Shown: one piece after another, positions 13,601 through 21,790 of the stretch
How positions within the stretch are numbered: the stretch's first letter is position 1
Layout of the letters: each line of letters begins with the position of its first letter
Source of the DNA: Diadema setosum
Taxonomy: Eukaryota; Echinodermata; Echinoidea; Diadematoida; Diadematidae
Direction: 5' to 3'
NCBI RefSeq assembly: GCF_964275005.1
Contig: NC_092702.1
Span: 7,736,330-7,800,329, forward strand
DNA length: 64,000 bases
Translations under genes and position numbers: made by a program
Notes under the pieces: model-generated
Told to the model about the DNA's origin: nothing
Seen by the model: the letters and a program-made list of their open reading frames with translations, nothing else
The model's database searches: none

Positions 13601-16600
13601 GGTGGGGGGGGGGGGGTGGTGGTGGTGGTATTCTGCTTTTGTCCAATCCACAGAGATGTCACTTTTGTGTACTGCAGTAGACTGGATCAAAGTGGACAGT
13701 TTGTGTAAAATTGCTTTGGAATATCATTGCTAAGCCAGGATTGTCCGCATTGTTTTGTGGTATCTATTCTAGCATCACCTAAGCATCATTTGTGACGAGG
13801 ACTTCATATTTAGAGTCACTTATTGCATTTTGTCTCTCTTTTAATTTGGTGTTCCAGAACTATCAATTAATATGTTTTTACTGCATTTTGTATATATTTT
13901 TAGTATCCTGTCACAGTAATAAGTGTATTTTTTCAAATATTTTACAAGACATATCTGTTTTGTTCTAATATTGCCTTTGTTAACCTGAATAGATATTTTG
14001 CCTCTAGATTTTTTTTTCTTTCTTTCTTTTTACTGTTTTTTGGTCTTCAGAGAATGACATCTCTCGAACTCTTTCATCCATTTCAGAACAATAGCTCTTG
14101 TGTTTGTGTGTGTATGAAAAAGGTTGGACTTACATAAATTATACAAAAATGTTAAAAGGTCTTAATTGTTTTGTTATCACTCTTTGCTGGATTGGGAGGA
14201 GTATCATTGTAGCATTCTTTGAACGATTTTCCTTTTCTTTGAAGAAACTACATGCCTAATTTGACCTCTTAACCTGCAAAGGTCAGTACTACCGAGTGAC
14301 TGGATAATTTGTGTAAAGCCAGGGAAATCTGTGAATTGAAATGCAGTTGCAATGTGCATGATAGCCCTGTATGAAAGGCATATCCTCTTTTTTCTGTTTT
14401 TGCGAGTGTTGATGTGCAGTTCATCCTCTGGTTTACATGGACATGTTGTTCTGACCCCAAAACATGTTCGGTTGACCTTGAGGAAAGAGAAAGACCTTGA
14501 CCAAAAGAATACACAGCCATCTCTGTTGTCTGTGTATACTCTGTCGAGGAACAACTTTTATGACCATGTCAGTATTTTAATCCCCTCCATCCCAATGCCC
14601 ATCACTGCCATGCAGTGTGTTTCCCTTCATCACATGCACGTCACCCAGAGTACCTCATTTCTCCATAAATTAGACTGATTCCATTGATGTATGACAGGTT
14701 CAGAGCTGAGCTTCAACTACAACCTGGACTGCCTGGGAAATGAGAAGAAGAAGTGCGAGTGCGGGGCTCCAAACTGCAGCGGCTTCATCGGAGTCAGACC
14801 AAAGGTGAAACAAGTCTTCCATGCTTTTTTTTTTCGTGCTTTCATCTTTTTGTTTTTGTTTATTAATGGTTGATGTAATGTATGTGATGCTTAAATGAAC
14901 CATGATAGTAATGGTAAATAAGATGCACTCACATATTTACACATTAGTCATTTCAACATCAAATTATGCCATTATACGGTGAGTGAATGAAGAGTACTGT
15001 AAAACCAGAAATGTTCGGGTTCATTCTAATTTCTTGAATTTCACGAGAGCCAAGATATGCCAAATTTAAATGCACTCAAAAGTTTTTGTCTACATTTAAG
15101 GCATTGAATGACAGTGCAGGGCTCGACACTAACGGTGGCCCAGTGGCCCGGGGCCACCAAATTTCAAAAAAGGCGAATTTGGTGGCCCGCCTCGGGCCAC
15201 CAAATTTTTTTGAAAAGTATGTCAATTAATTCGAAACTTTTTGCGCCGGAAATTAGCAGTTATATTTGTTTAAAGGATGGATGAAAAGGACTGAATGAGT
15301 GCCTGAGAGTGAGTGTTGCGAGTTTGTTGAGGTTTATTTATGAGTAGATGTATGTCCAACTTCCAATTCTTACTATGACTGGATAAAAATTAGATATTTG
15401 ACTCATTAAAAAAAACACAGGACTTTTAATGTTTTTTATCGTTTTTTTTTTTCGGGGCCACCAAATTTTTCTCTCGGGCCACCAAAAATTTGAAATTGAG
15501 GATTTCGGTGGCCCCATCGGGCCACCAAACAAAAAAGTTAGTGTCGAGCTCTGGACAGTGGCATTTGGTGAAAATTTTGTGCCACAGAACAAGCCGTTGG
15601 CTCCAGTTCGCGAAAATATCTTACTCTACAGTAGATTATTTCTCTCATTAATCCAGTATGATTTCATTTTAAAGTTCTAAACAGGTGGACAACATTTCGA
15701 AGGCATTTCTCTTTGTTTTCCCCAAGATGAAATGAAATTTTTTAATTTGTACCACCACTGCTCGGCTGTTTTCAGACGGCTGCCGCTGCCGCCCAGGAGG
15801 AGAAATCCAAGCAGGCCAAGGACAAGAAGAGGAAGCGGGTGAGGAAGAGGAACAGGGCGGGGCCGCCCAAACTCAAGCACGAAGACGAGTGTTTTCGCTG
15901 CGGCGAGGGTGGAGAACTCATCATGTGCGACGTCAAGACGTGTCCCAAATCTTACCACTTGGACTGCCTGGGACTCGTCAAGCACCCTTACGGTGAGACC
16001 CCCTCGCCCAGATTAACATAGATTTCTTGTGCCATTTAATGCATTCTTGCATCTTATAAGTAATCCCGAAGGCATTGGCATAAAATATTTTATAGTTTGT
16101 AGTGATTTGTTTTAACAGCCTATTGTAATACTCATATTTCATTCATTGTAGTAGTCAGCTTTTTTTGCACTAATTTCACACTTTCAAGAAAGTAATATTG
16201 TTGATCTGTGCAATAAATCAAATCATCAAATTGATTACCTATATTAGGAAAACATTGTATTTGGTTTAGCTATTGCATGGACAATCACATAATACATGTG
16301 CATTGGTTTATTAGGTGCAGGAAGTTTGTAGACAGTGAACTTGGAGATGTGCGTAGAATGCATTTTATACTAAGATCACACAAGATAAGAAAATATGTTA
16401 ATAATTGCCCTCTTGGTAGACAAGAAAATGTTGGTACTTTAACAGACATTTTCAGCTAACCGTGAGGAAGAGAAAGACCTTGACCAAAAGAATACACAGC
16501 CATCTCCGTTGTCTGTGTATACTCTGTCGAGGAACAGCTGCTTTAGTTTCCTATATCTGATGGAAACATGTGATACTTTGAGATTCCAAGACATGGTTAT

Positions 16601-18388
16601 TTCATGTCCGATATGATGACAGGTTTATCATTCTGTTTATCTGAGTTTCATTGAAGTCATCTTCAGCATGATGTAGAATTGCACTTTAACCCTTTTTGCG
16701 CCAGGAACTTTAGACAGTGTGTACATCGCTGTGGGGTTTTCTGTGCCAATAGACACACAAAGCACACAAGAAGTTAACTGATATGGTGGTGGCATAGCTG
16801 GTTTTGCATAGATGCCTTTATCTCTCGATGTGCAACATCATTCGGCTTAGTTTAGTGTGCTGCTGTGATCATGCAGCGTCTTAGACCAGTTAACAGTTAG
16901 TGTGATAAAAAAAGAATAAGATTTGATGAGCACAACTGCAGATTTGATTGAAATTGGATTAAACTGAAAGAAGTTATGAAATTGTCAAGTTTTACTAATT
17001 TTCACAAAATGAGAAGTTTTTGAACAGTCAATTTCAAGATTTTTGTGTGCAAAGTATATGACAAGTTGTGAGGCGATGATATACTCTATGGATATTCATA
17101 TTGAATATAAATAAGCATATGAGTGAGTTGATATATATATCATCGCCTCACAACTTCTCATATACTTTATACACAAAAATCTTGAAATTTGTAATTTTTT
17201 TTTATTTGAATGCAATCGTAACCCAAGCTCAAAATCTAATATATCTGACTAATCATTATTTTGAGGTTATTCAGCTATGAATAATATCATGTTTACACTA
17301 TATAGCAAAAAAATTCAATTTCATCAATTTTTTGTACATGATCAGTCGAAAATTGTGAGTTGATGACATCATCAGCTCACTCATTTGCATATTTATATCA
17401 ACTGTTTGAGAACTGTTTTGCAAAAATTAGCAAAACTTCACAATGCTAGAACTTCCCTTTGTTCAAAATTTTGCTTATAAAATTGTACTCTCTATTTTAT
17501 TTTTTTTCCAAACATGCTTGTAACTGGTGCTTAATTCCCTGTAAGGAGCAATTTCTGTCTTTTTAACATTCCTGCTGAATTCTCTCTCATGCAGGGAAGT
17601 GGCAGTGTCCATGGCACCATTGTGACATCTGTGGGAAGGGATCAGTTAAACTCTGCGTTGAATGCCCCAACTCATTCTGCAAGCTCCACTCGGAGAATGT
17701 GACGGTAATCATCAACGAACGCATCTTTTGCAAGGATCACGACCTCGCAGAGGTGCAGAAGGCCGAGGAGGAGCGAATGAGGCGGGAGGCCGCCAAACTC
17801 GAGCAGGAGGTGGCGCTGCTGTCGCAGCAGCGCGACAACACGCCGGTGAAGCGGGAGAAGCGGAAGTACCGGAGGCGCGACAAGTCGGCCGAGGCGAGCG
17901 AGAACCAGCCCAAGGCGAGGCGGAAAAACAAGCTGAAGAAGAGAGAGGAGAAGCGAGCGAGGAAAAGACAGAACAAGGCAAAGGATGGTGAGACTGCCAA
18001 AAAAGACGAAGTGAAGGAGGAGGAACCATTGGTGAACGGAGTGAAAGCCGAGGAGGAGGAGAAACCAGTGGAAGATGTGAGCGAAGGCAATGGACTCCAG
18101 CCACTCAATAGCGACAGCGAAGCGGAGCTTGTCATTGACGAAGGTGCTGCAGAGAAGAGGGAGAAAGCCAAGAAGGAGAAGCAAGACAAACTCGAAAGCA
18201 ATGGAGTCGACGACGCCAAAGAAATCAAGAAGCACAAAAAGAAGGAAAAGAAGGAAAAAAAGGAAAAGAAACATAAGAAAAACAAAGAGCATAAGAAGGA
18301 GAAAAAGGCTAAGGTTGATCGGAGAAGAAAGGAAAAAGTTGCCAAAAAGGACAGTAGAAAAGATGGCAAAGTCAATGGTACTCATTAA
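2563..18388 (+). CDS. NSD: NSD-family histone-lysine N-methyltransferase gene, 5'-partial (13 exons)
   Basis: The product is a nuclear SAM-dependent methyltransferase that, in this family, mono- and dimethylates histone H3 Lys36. The visible exons join in frame to about 920 codons ending in TAA at 18386-18388. Order, counted from the first complete codon in the window: PHD1 (~41-86), PHD2 (~87-150), atypical Cys/His module (152-211), PHD3 (~212-255), PWWP (~260-330), AWS (~387-440), SET (~440-560), post-SET (~565-582), PHD4 plus C5HCH (~620-710), then a Lys/Glu-rich tail. This order is diagnostic of NSD1/2/3 and separates it from SETD2 and ASH1L. SET core motifs [10 protein letters not shown] (516-525) and [10 protein letters not shown] are intact. 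Invertebrates usually have one NSD, so I do not assign a vertebrate paralogue number. Missing: start codon, N-terminal half and first PWWP, presumably left of the window. The basic tail (~710-920) is not a feature I recognise from NSD2 or NSD3. Confidence 0.93.
2761..2937. mobile_element. MITE with CAGGGCTGCACACT-type ends, copy 1
   Basis: The left end CAACACTGCACCACTGG and right end TTAGTGTGCAGCCTTG are inverted. The inside repeats GGTCC/GGACCAGTAA motifs. Flanks ACTGTTG (2754-2760) and ACTATTG (2938-2944) are a 7-bp target duplication with one mismatch. A cleaner copy is at 23074-23243. It starts 67 bp downstream of the donor of exon a. Confidence 0.75.
3272..3314. repeat. Poly-T tract, 43 nt
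   Basis: Uninterrupted T run inside the intron between exons a and b. The surrounding 2.98-3.2 kb contains degenerate TTTGCGAA-like pieces, perhaps a decayed TTTTCGCG MITE. Confidence 0.95.
4091..5126. repeat. Long inverted repeat (~1 kb foldback) in NSD intron
   Basis: The left arm (about 4091-4637) and right arm (about 4677-5126) are near-identical reverse complements around a spacer of about 40 bp, bounded by TTTAAA on both sides. Shared blocks include GAGACTTACTCGCCCCAAAG, ATCATGACAGATTTAGTATC and GAGAGGACCTTGGGAGAGCT. The left arm has an extra block with its own GCCGCCGCCGTATGACGGCG hairpin. No coding capacity. It may be a foldback transposon or an inverted duplication. Confidence 0.9.
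5277..5400 (+). CDS. NSD: NSD exon b: PHD finger 1
   Basis: Acceptor TGTAAG|GTCTGC and donor TCTCAG|GTATGT. It encodes the first NSD PHD finger, with Cys ligands in [16 protein letters not shown], then AFHLDC and FKCDEC. The exon is in frame from exon a (phase 0) and leaves phase 1. PHD1 in this family takes part in histone-tail and cofactor recognition. Confidence 0.93.
6211..6885. mobile_element. TIR element, ATATGTGACCCGCTACAACA family, copy 1
   Basis: The left end ATATGTGACCTGCTATAACA is mirrored at the right end (revcomp ATATGTGACCCGCTGCAACA) with about 36 bp of imperfect TIR. No transposase frame. A second copy is at 25054-25818, sharing the ends and internal blocks such as GAGTGATCTCATTGGT. 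Confidence 0.85.
6947..6998 (+). repeat. ATC/CAT trinucleotide repeat at a splice acceptor
   Basis: A run of TCATCATC repeats with two ATTATCTC interruptions ends six bases before the AG of NSD exon c. It occupies the position normally held by the polypyrimidine tract. Confidence 0.9.
7005..7205 (+). CDS. NSD: NSD exon c: PHD finger 2
   Basis: The acceptor CATCCAG ends at 7004 immediately after an ATC/CAT trinucleotide run, and the donor is AGAG|GTTAAC. It encodes [16 protein letters not shown], then CGKYYHEAC and [11 protein letters not shown], the second NSD PHD-type zinc module. The short intron to the next exon holds only C-rich and AT-rich sequence. Confidence 0.93.
7738..7917 (+). CDS. 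NSD: NSD exon d: atypical Cys/His zinc module between PHD2 and PHD3
   Basis: Acceptor CCACCAG|GCC, donor CTCAG|GTAGGG. It encodes [18 protein letters not shown], then [18 protein letters not shown] and SWCFTCSSG. These match the conserved NSD stretch preceding PHD3, including the characteristic RLMRCVRCP motif. Phase 1 in, phase 1 out. Confidence 0.92.
7951..8260. repeat. Dispersed repeat starting CCTCTGCCAAGGGAGGAGG
   Basis: It starts with an imperfect palindrome (CCTCTGCCAAGGGAGGAGG), then GGTTTGTTTGTTTGTCC and AATAACTCAAAAAGTTGTGA. It ends near ACGCACTAAAGTGCGT, itself palindromic. The layout parallels the other hairpin-led repeats in the window, but here with a single core unit. Confidence 0.55.
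8890..9049 (+). CDS. NSD: NSD exon e: PHD finger 3 and start of PWWP
   Basis: Acceptor TCTTTCAG|GG, donor TACAG|GTGAGT. It encodes [18 protein letters not shown], then NWFCRDC, closing PHD3, followed by [11 protein letters not shown], the first strand of the C-terminal PWWP. The split Arg codon is completed by the next exon. Codons are strongly G/C-ending compared with the flanking introns. Confidence 0.94.
9447..9655 (+). CDS. NSD: NSD exon f: second PWWP domain core
   Basis: Acceptor CATAAG|G, donor AGCAG|GTTAG. It opens with [14 protein letters not shown], the PWWP signature variant (WWP) of the C-terminal [24 protein letters not shown], supplying aromatic-cage residues, and the RVFDYLEGD stretch follow. 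In this family PWWP domains read methylated H3K36 on nucleosomes. Confidence 0.94.
10361..10473 (+). CDS. NSD: NSD exon g: charged helix after PWWP
   Basis: Acceptor CTGTCCAG|CTC, donor ATCAAG|GTAACC. It encodes a Lys/Glu-rich helix ([18 protein letters not shown]...) ending PFKFIK, equivalent to the helical linker between PWWP and AWS in NSD proteins. The donor lies only 12 bp before a 400 bp trinucleotide repeat. Confidence 0.9.
10486..10885 (+). repeat. GATG/GAT microsatellite, ~400 bp
   Basis: About 400 bp of (ATG)n/(GTG)n-type repeat with two interruptions of the type GTTGATARTAAAGAATATGA. It starts about a dozen bases after the donor of NSD exon g. In translation it gives poly-Met/Val one way and poly-His the other; neither is a real protein. 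Confidence 0.95.
11153..11299 (+). CDS. NSD: NSD exon h: AWS (pre-SET) domain, first half
   Basis: Acceptor CCTCCCAG|ACC, donor CCTCAG|GTATGA; exactly 49 codons, phase 0 at both ends. It encodes the Cys-rich zinc cluster of the AWS domain: [27 protein letters not shown]. Confidence 0.94.
11398..11640 (-). mobile_element. 3' tail of a non-LTR retrotransposon (minus strand)
   Basis: Read on the minus strand it ends ...GGAAATAAACTAAACTGAAAC with a (CTGAAA)n tail. That is preceded by AT-rich 3'UTR-like sequence containing TGTATATTTATATG and GGGATCAGCCTCGAAAGGCC. A 3' hexamer repeat of this kind is common in CR1/L2-type LINEs. No coding part is left. Confidence 0.5.
12190..12312 (+). CDS. NSD: NSD exon i: AWS second half and SET start
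   Basis: Acceptor TGTGCAG|GTG, donor AAGAAG|GTAAGG; 41 codons in phase 0. It encodes [19 protein letters not shown], the last AWS cysteines, then [13 protein letters not shown]. The RGWG motif is the first SAM-contacting element of the SET domain. Confidence 0.95.
12966..13224 (+). CDS. NSD: NSD exon j: SET catalytic core
   Basis: Acceptor CACCAG|GGC, donor GGCAG|GTGAGC. It encodes [17 protein letters not shown], then [18 protein letters not shown] and the pseudoknot motif [10 protein letters not shown], followed by [17 protein letters not shown]. The SAM-binding residues (Asn, His of NHS) and the substrate-channel aromatics are present, so the enzyme should be catalytically competent. This is the most G/C-rich exon of the gene. 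Confidence 0.97.
13600..13631 (+). repeat. G/T-rich simple repeat
   Basis: A poly-G run followed by GGT repeats in the intron after the SET exon. The rest of this intron (13225-14697) shows no gene apart from one direct repeat at 14479-14553. Confidence 0.8.
14479..14553 (+). repeat. 75-bp direct repeat, copy 1 (partner at 16462)
   Basis: It shares GAGAAAGACCTTGACCAAAA, GAATACACAGCCATCTC and TCTGTGTATACTCTGTCGAG with 16462-16535 at near identity in the same orientation. The two copies flank the exons for post-SET and PHD4. Confidence 0.9.
14698..14804 (+). CDS. NSD: NSD exon k: SET C-terminus and post-SET
   Basis: Acceptor ATGACAG|GT, donor CAAAG|GTGAAA. It encodes [20 protein letters not shown] (catalytic Tyr in FNYN) and [13 protein letters not shown], the Cys-x-Cys-x4-Cys post-SET zinc site that completes the active site. 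Phase 1 in, phase 0 out. Confidence 0.96.
15117..15553. mobile_element. Non-autonomous DNA transposon with GGGCCACCAAA subterminal repeats
   Basis: The ends are CAGGGCTCGACACTAAC and, inverted, GTTAGTGTCGAGCTCTG. Flanking GACAGTG (15110-15116 and 15554-15560) is a perfect 7-bp target duplication. Both subterminal regions repeat GGGCCACCAAA in alternating orientation, as expected for transposase-binding sites. 437 bp, no transposase. The ends look hAT- or P-like; the 7-bp duplication leaves the superfamily open. Confidence 0.88.
15776..15992 (+). CDS. NSD: NSD exon l: basic linker and PHD finger 4
   Basis: Acceptor TTTTCAG|ACG, donor TACG|GTGAGA. An Ala/Lys/Arg-rich linker ([17 protein letters not shown], a plausible nuclear localisation signal) leads into the fourth PHD finger: [33 protein letters not shown]. 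The [15 protein letters not shown] transition is typical of NSD. Confidence 0.95.
16462..16535 (+). repeat. 75-bp direct repeat, copy 2 (partner at 14479)
   Basis: Second copy of the block at 14479-14553, in the same orientation and about 1.98 kb downstream. It lies in the intron between the PHD4 exon and the last exon. Confidence 0.9.
16687..16776. mobile_element. Short MITE (TAACCCTTT...), uninterrupted copy
   Basis: About 90 bp beginning TTAACCCTTTTTGCGCCAGG and ending near AGCACACAAGAAGTTAA. It aligns with the outer parts of the composite at 58754-59600 (GCCAGGGACTTTAA, GGGTTTGTTGTGCCAAT), where another element is inserted. Confidence 0.6.
17030..17195. repeat. Inverted repeat / MITE-like hairpin
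   Basis: The arm TCAAGATTTTTGTGTGCAAA ... AGTTGTGAGGCGATGATATA is mirrored by TATATCATCGCCTCACAACT ... CACAAAAATCTTGAAATTTG, around a loop of about 45 bp. No coding capacity. Confidence 0.8.
17595..18388 (+). CDS. NSD: NSD exon m: C5HCH module, Lys/Glu-rich tail and stop
   Basis: The acceptor is CATGCAG|GG. It opens with [14 protein letters not shown], then [12 protein letters not shown] and FCKDHDL, the C5HCH module that packs on PHD4 in NSD proteins. About 210 residues of highly charged low-complexity sequence follow: coiled-coil-like [19 protein letters not shown], acidic runs, then long KK/KE/HKK runs ending NGTH and TAA at 18386-18388. The tail is longer and far more lysine-rich than I would expect for NSD2 or NSD3. 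The reverse strand of this exon is open over long stretches only because of its composition. Confidence 0.93.
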
Positions 18389-18658
18389 AAGTGAGTGACT
18401 GTGAGGGGTGTAACACCGTACAGAGGCATGTGAAATGCACTTTGAATTTTGTGTATGAACACTTTTTAATTGGGAGGGGAGGGAGAGAATAGGTGTGTAT
18501 GTTTTAGCAGAGTTTTTGAAGTACATTGTAACTAGGGGCATTTTTTCTGTTGTCTTGATTTTTAACATGTTCATGTCCATTTTTTCATTTCACTCTCCTT
18601 GTATCCTTCCTATCACTTTTCATCCACTCTTCACTTTTTCTTGCTCCTTCAGCGATCA

Positions 18659-18670
18659 ATCTATCTATCA

Positions 18671-18708
<38 letters not shown>

Positions 18709-18720
18709 TTACCTACCTAT
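18659..18720 (+). repeat. (TCTA)n microsatellite
   Basis: About 15 tandem CTAT units with a few interruptions, about 270 bp after the NSD stop codon. Confidence 0.95.
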
Positions 18721-19726
18721 CTTTTTCTATTTCTTTGTATGTCTTTGCATTTTAGTTTGTGTGTGCATCATTTCATGAGATGTGACATTTCTGCAACTGA
18801 CAGTGTTTAGGTTTTAGCATCTGTGGTTTCCCCACATCGACATTTCCGATACTGCACGTCAGAGGTATCGCCTTCAAAATGAAGCCATGCACTCAATTTC
18901 TGCTGGATGGAAGCACTTACATTACAATGCAAATTGCTGTTTTTCGCATGCCAGACAGTTTTGAAGTCTGCATGAATTGATCTCAGGTACTAAAGAAGTA
19001 TCATCTCTTGGTCATGTGGTCTTGTCTCCTCAGAAGGGTAATGGTTTTCTTTTCTTTTTCTGTTTTTTTTTTTTTCCTGCAGTCTACTTGTGTTGACATT
19101 TTAAAATTTTGATGCTGAAAGATTTTTGGTTTTCTTTTAAGAGTTACTGTAATAATATTTGTGTGTATAATGGTAAGAAAGGAGATCTAGTCCCGTGCGT
19201 GATGTAAAGAGCTGCAATTATGCGGAGGCCCTGTATTCAACAAAGATTAATAAGATGGGTCAGTGCATTAACATGCAAAATAACAAATCAAATAGTTTCG
19301 TTTTCCAGTACTAATGAGAATGTAATGGTTGGTTTATAGATACGCAACAGAAATGATTTGTCCGCTGGCAAAATGACCCACCTAGTGGCTGTGAGTTGCT
19401 TTTTTGGCAGAGAGTAAAATCATGCATGTTTCAGAAAATGTATTAATGAAGTAATGAGTAAATGAGGTACATGAATTGTTAATAGAAATAAGTATGTAAG
19501 GTATACAGAATATGTGGATGCCAAAGTGAATTGCTACACCTCTTTTAAGTTGCATTGCACTGTAGCATTCTCTCGTTAACCATGAGAGCATCTTCCATGC
19601 CTCTCATTTGCATTTCTTAAAGAAGTGGTTCCTATGACTCCCGGATTTGGCACAAAGAGATGGAGGCATACATTGAATTTAGTTTTGTAGTTTTGTTTGA
19701 AGGAGTGAGGCATTTAGCTTCTGACT

Positions 19727-19917
19727 TACTGTATACGCTGTTATTTTCGCGTACAGATATTTTCGCGAATGACGAGGTCACAGACATTTTCGCGAGATGT
19801 TCTTTTCGCGAATCGACGCGGACGCTTACGTTAATGCTCTATTAACACAGCGCATGGAGTCATTTTCGCGTGTTTATTAAATTCGCGAAATTCGCGAAAA
19901 TAAGAGCTTATACAGTA
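19727..19917. mobile_element. MITE, TTTTCGCG family, copy 2
   Basis: The ends TACTGTATACGCTGTTATTT and (inverted) TACTGTATAAGCTCTTATTT give an imperfect TIR of about 25 bp. The inside repeats TTTTCGCGAA. Confidence 0.85.
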
Positions 19918-19993
19918 AGTGATTCAACGTGATGATGTTCATCGTACGAGTCATATTGGGTAATAGTATTTTGTCCCTCTTCAATCCCCCCCC

Positions 19994-20018
19994 CCACACA
20001 CACACACACACACACACT
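19994..20018 (+). repeat. (CA)n microsatellite after poly-C
   Basis: A poly-C run followed by about 12 CA units. Confidence 0.9.
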
Positions 20019-21616
20019 CACATTGACCAACCAACACAGGGATGAGTTGAAAGTTTTATGCCTGCCCTGCCTCCCTGTAACACATCAAGTCCCTTTGTTG
20101 TATCTGATGTTTGTTATATCATGAACTATGGACTTTGGTTGTTATTGTTTAATTCTAACCAAGGGAGGATTGCATTTTGAATATGAAAAGAGTCTATTTC
20201 ATCATTCAGTATTTAATGACTACACAACAGTATTGGTAAACGAGATGAAATATGTACAGTTTTTTTTTGTGTGTGTGTGTGTTTTTTTTGTTTGTTTTTT
20301 TACTTTCATGGCCCATGCAACTTCTCTTGACCATTACATTATTTTTTTTCCTTTATGCATTCAGAATGAGAGGTAGTGAGATATTCACTTGATTTCTTAT
20401 TTTCACTGATAACAGGTATCCTACAAGCACATTCGGGAACAACAGTTCCAGTTCTTGCTGTTGCCAATCTTTTCAGAGAATTCACTGGAATTTTGTAACA
20501 ATGTGGGTAATTTGGAAGTCAACTTGTCTTCATAGCACACTCTATCTCATTATAAACAAGATCTGATTTTCAAGTGTTGTCATCATGTATGCTGGACTGT
20601 TTCAATTCATGCTTGTCAGAGAGCAATGCTCTCTTGCTTTCAAATTTATGAAATATTCGGGGAAAGGAAATGCAGGAGTGATACACTTGTCTTTCTGGAA
20701 GTCAAAGAATCTACACTGCCCTGTTTGAGGCGGTGGCAAATTGCTAACGGTAAAACTTTTATCCATGAGATGAGAAGTCATGTTAACTGCAAGTAGCTGC
20801 TCATTGTCTACGCACCAGTATGGTACAAATTTGACAGCACAGAATTTGACATGCGGTGACAGATGTAAATGGGTTCATATGGACGTGGTATCTGCATTCA
20901 TTAAAATAGATATACAGTCATCCTTGCCTATAAAAAGTCAACCTCGCATAAGTCGAATAGTCGCCTGAGTCAAAGGTCTTTTCAAGTCCTCTCTTGGGTA
21001 TATTCTATTGATTTTATTCCCTCATAAGTCAGAGTTGTCAGAGCTATTTCTTAAAACCAAATAGATTTGACCTAGGCAAGATTGACTATAAATAATGCTG
21101 CATCCAATATTGTGCAAATTCTGAGTATATGTGTGTGCTTGACACCCACACTACCTACCACTTGCCACTGTACAACTGGAGATTTAGGCTTTGAAAGTTG
21201 TGGTGCAGAGTAGGTTTGCGATGATTGCGCTCTGTGGGTGAACTGCTGCAAATGCACAGGTTTGCACTGGTGTATAATGCAAGGGTTCATGTACTTAATT
21301 TCATGTGACAGAAAGGTGGTTGTTAATTCATAGCAACCTAGTGCATGGCAGTGACAGAGATTGACAACCCAACAGACTGGGCCAACTGTACTTTTTCTCT
21401 GTGGGTGTGTGATTTCTGTTTTCCTTCTTTTTGTTTGTTGTCATTTCTTTTCAAAATATGCTTGTTGAACATGAACTCCTGTAATAGGCCTAATTACACA
21501 GGCACCTTGTTTCCAGTAAAGACTGATTACACAGTACTCGACACTCCTTCTTTTGACCCTTTTGAGGCACTTAGCTTAACCCGACAAGTTTGCTCACCAG
21601 CATTCAGTTATCCATC

Positions 21617-21790
21617 CAAACTTGACCTAGTTGTAAAGTTAGAAAGCCCACTCAGGCGTAGCAGTGTACCTCCTTACCAACAGGAAGGTCACAGTGGCAC
21701 AGTGGGGATTAGGGGGGTTCGATAATCCATATTTCTTGATAGTTTCCAGACATCTGTCCCAATTGGCAAAGAAAGCACTCCAATGTGTTT
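21617..21790. repeat. Dispersed ~170-bp repeat, copy 1
   Basis: It shares CCAAACTTGACCTAGTTGTA, AGTTTCCAGACATCTG and AAGAAAGCACT with the tandem pair at 46491-46840. The class is unknown; no terminal repeats or coding potential were seen. Confidence 0.6.

Noticed and set aside
17672..18580. Minus-strand frame of 302 codons opposite the last NSD exon
   Set aside because: A hydrophobic Leu/Phe-rich shadow of the Lys/Glu-rich coding strand; such antisense frames arise from codon composition.
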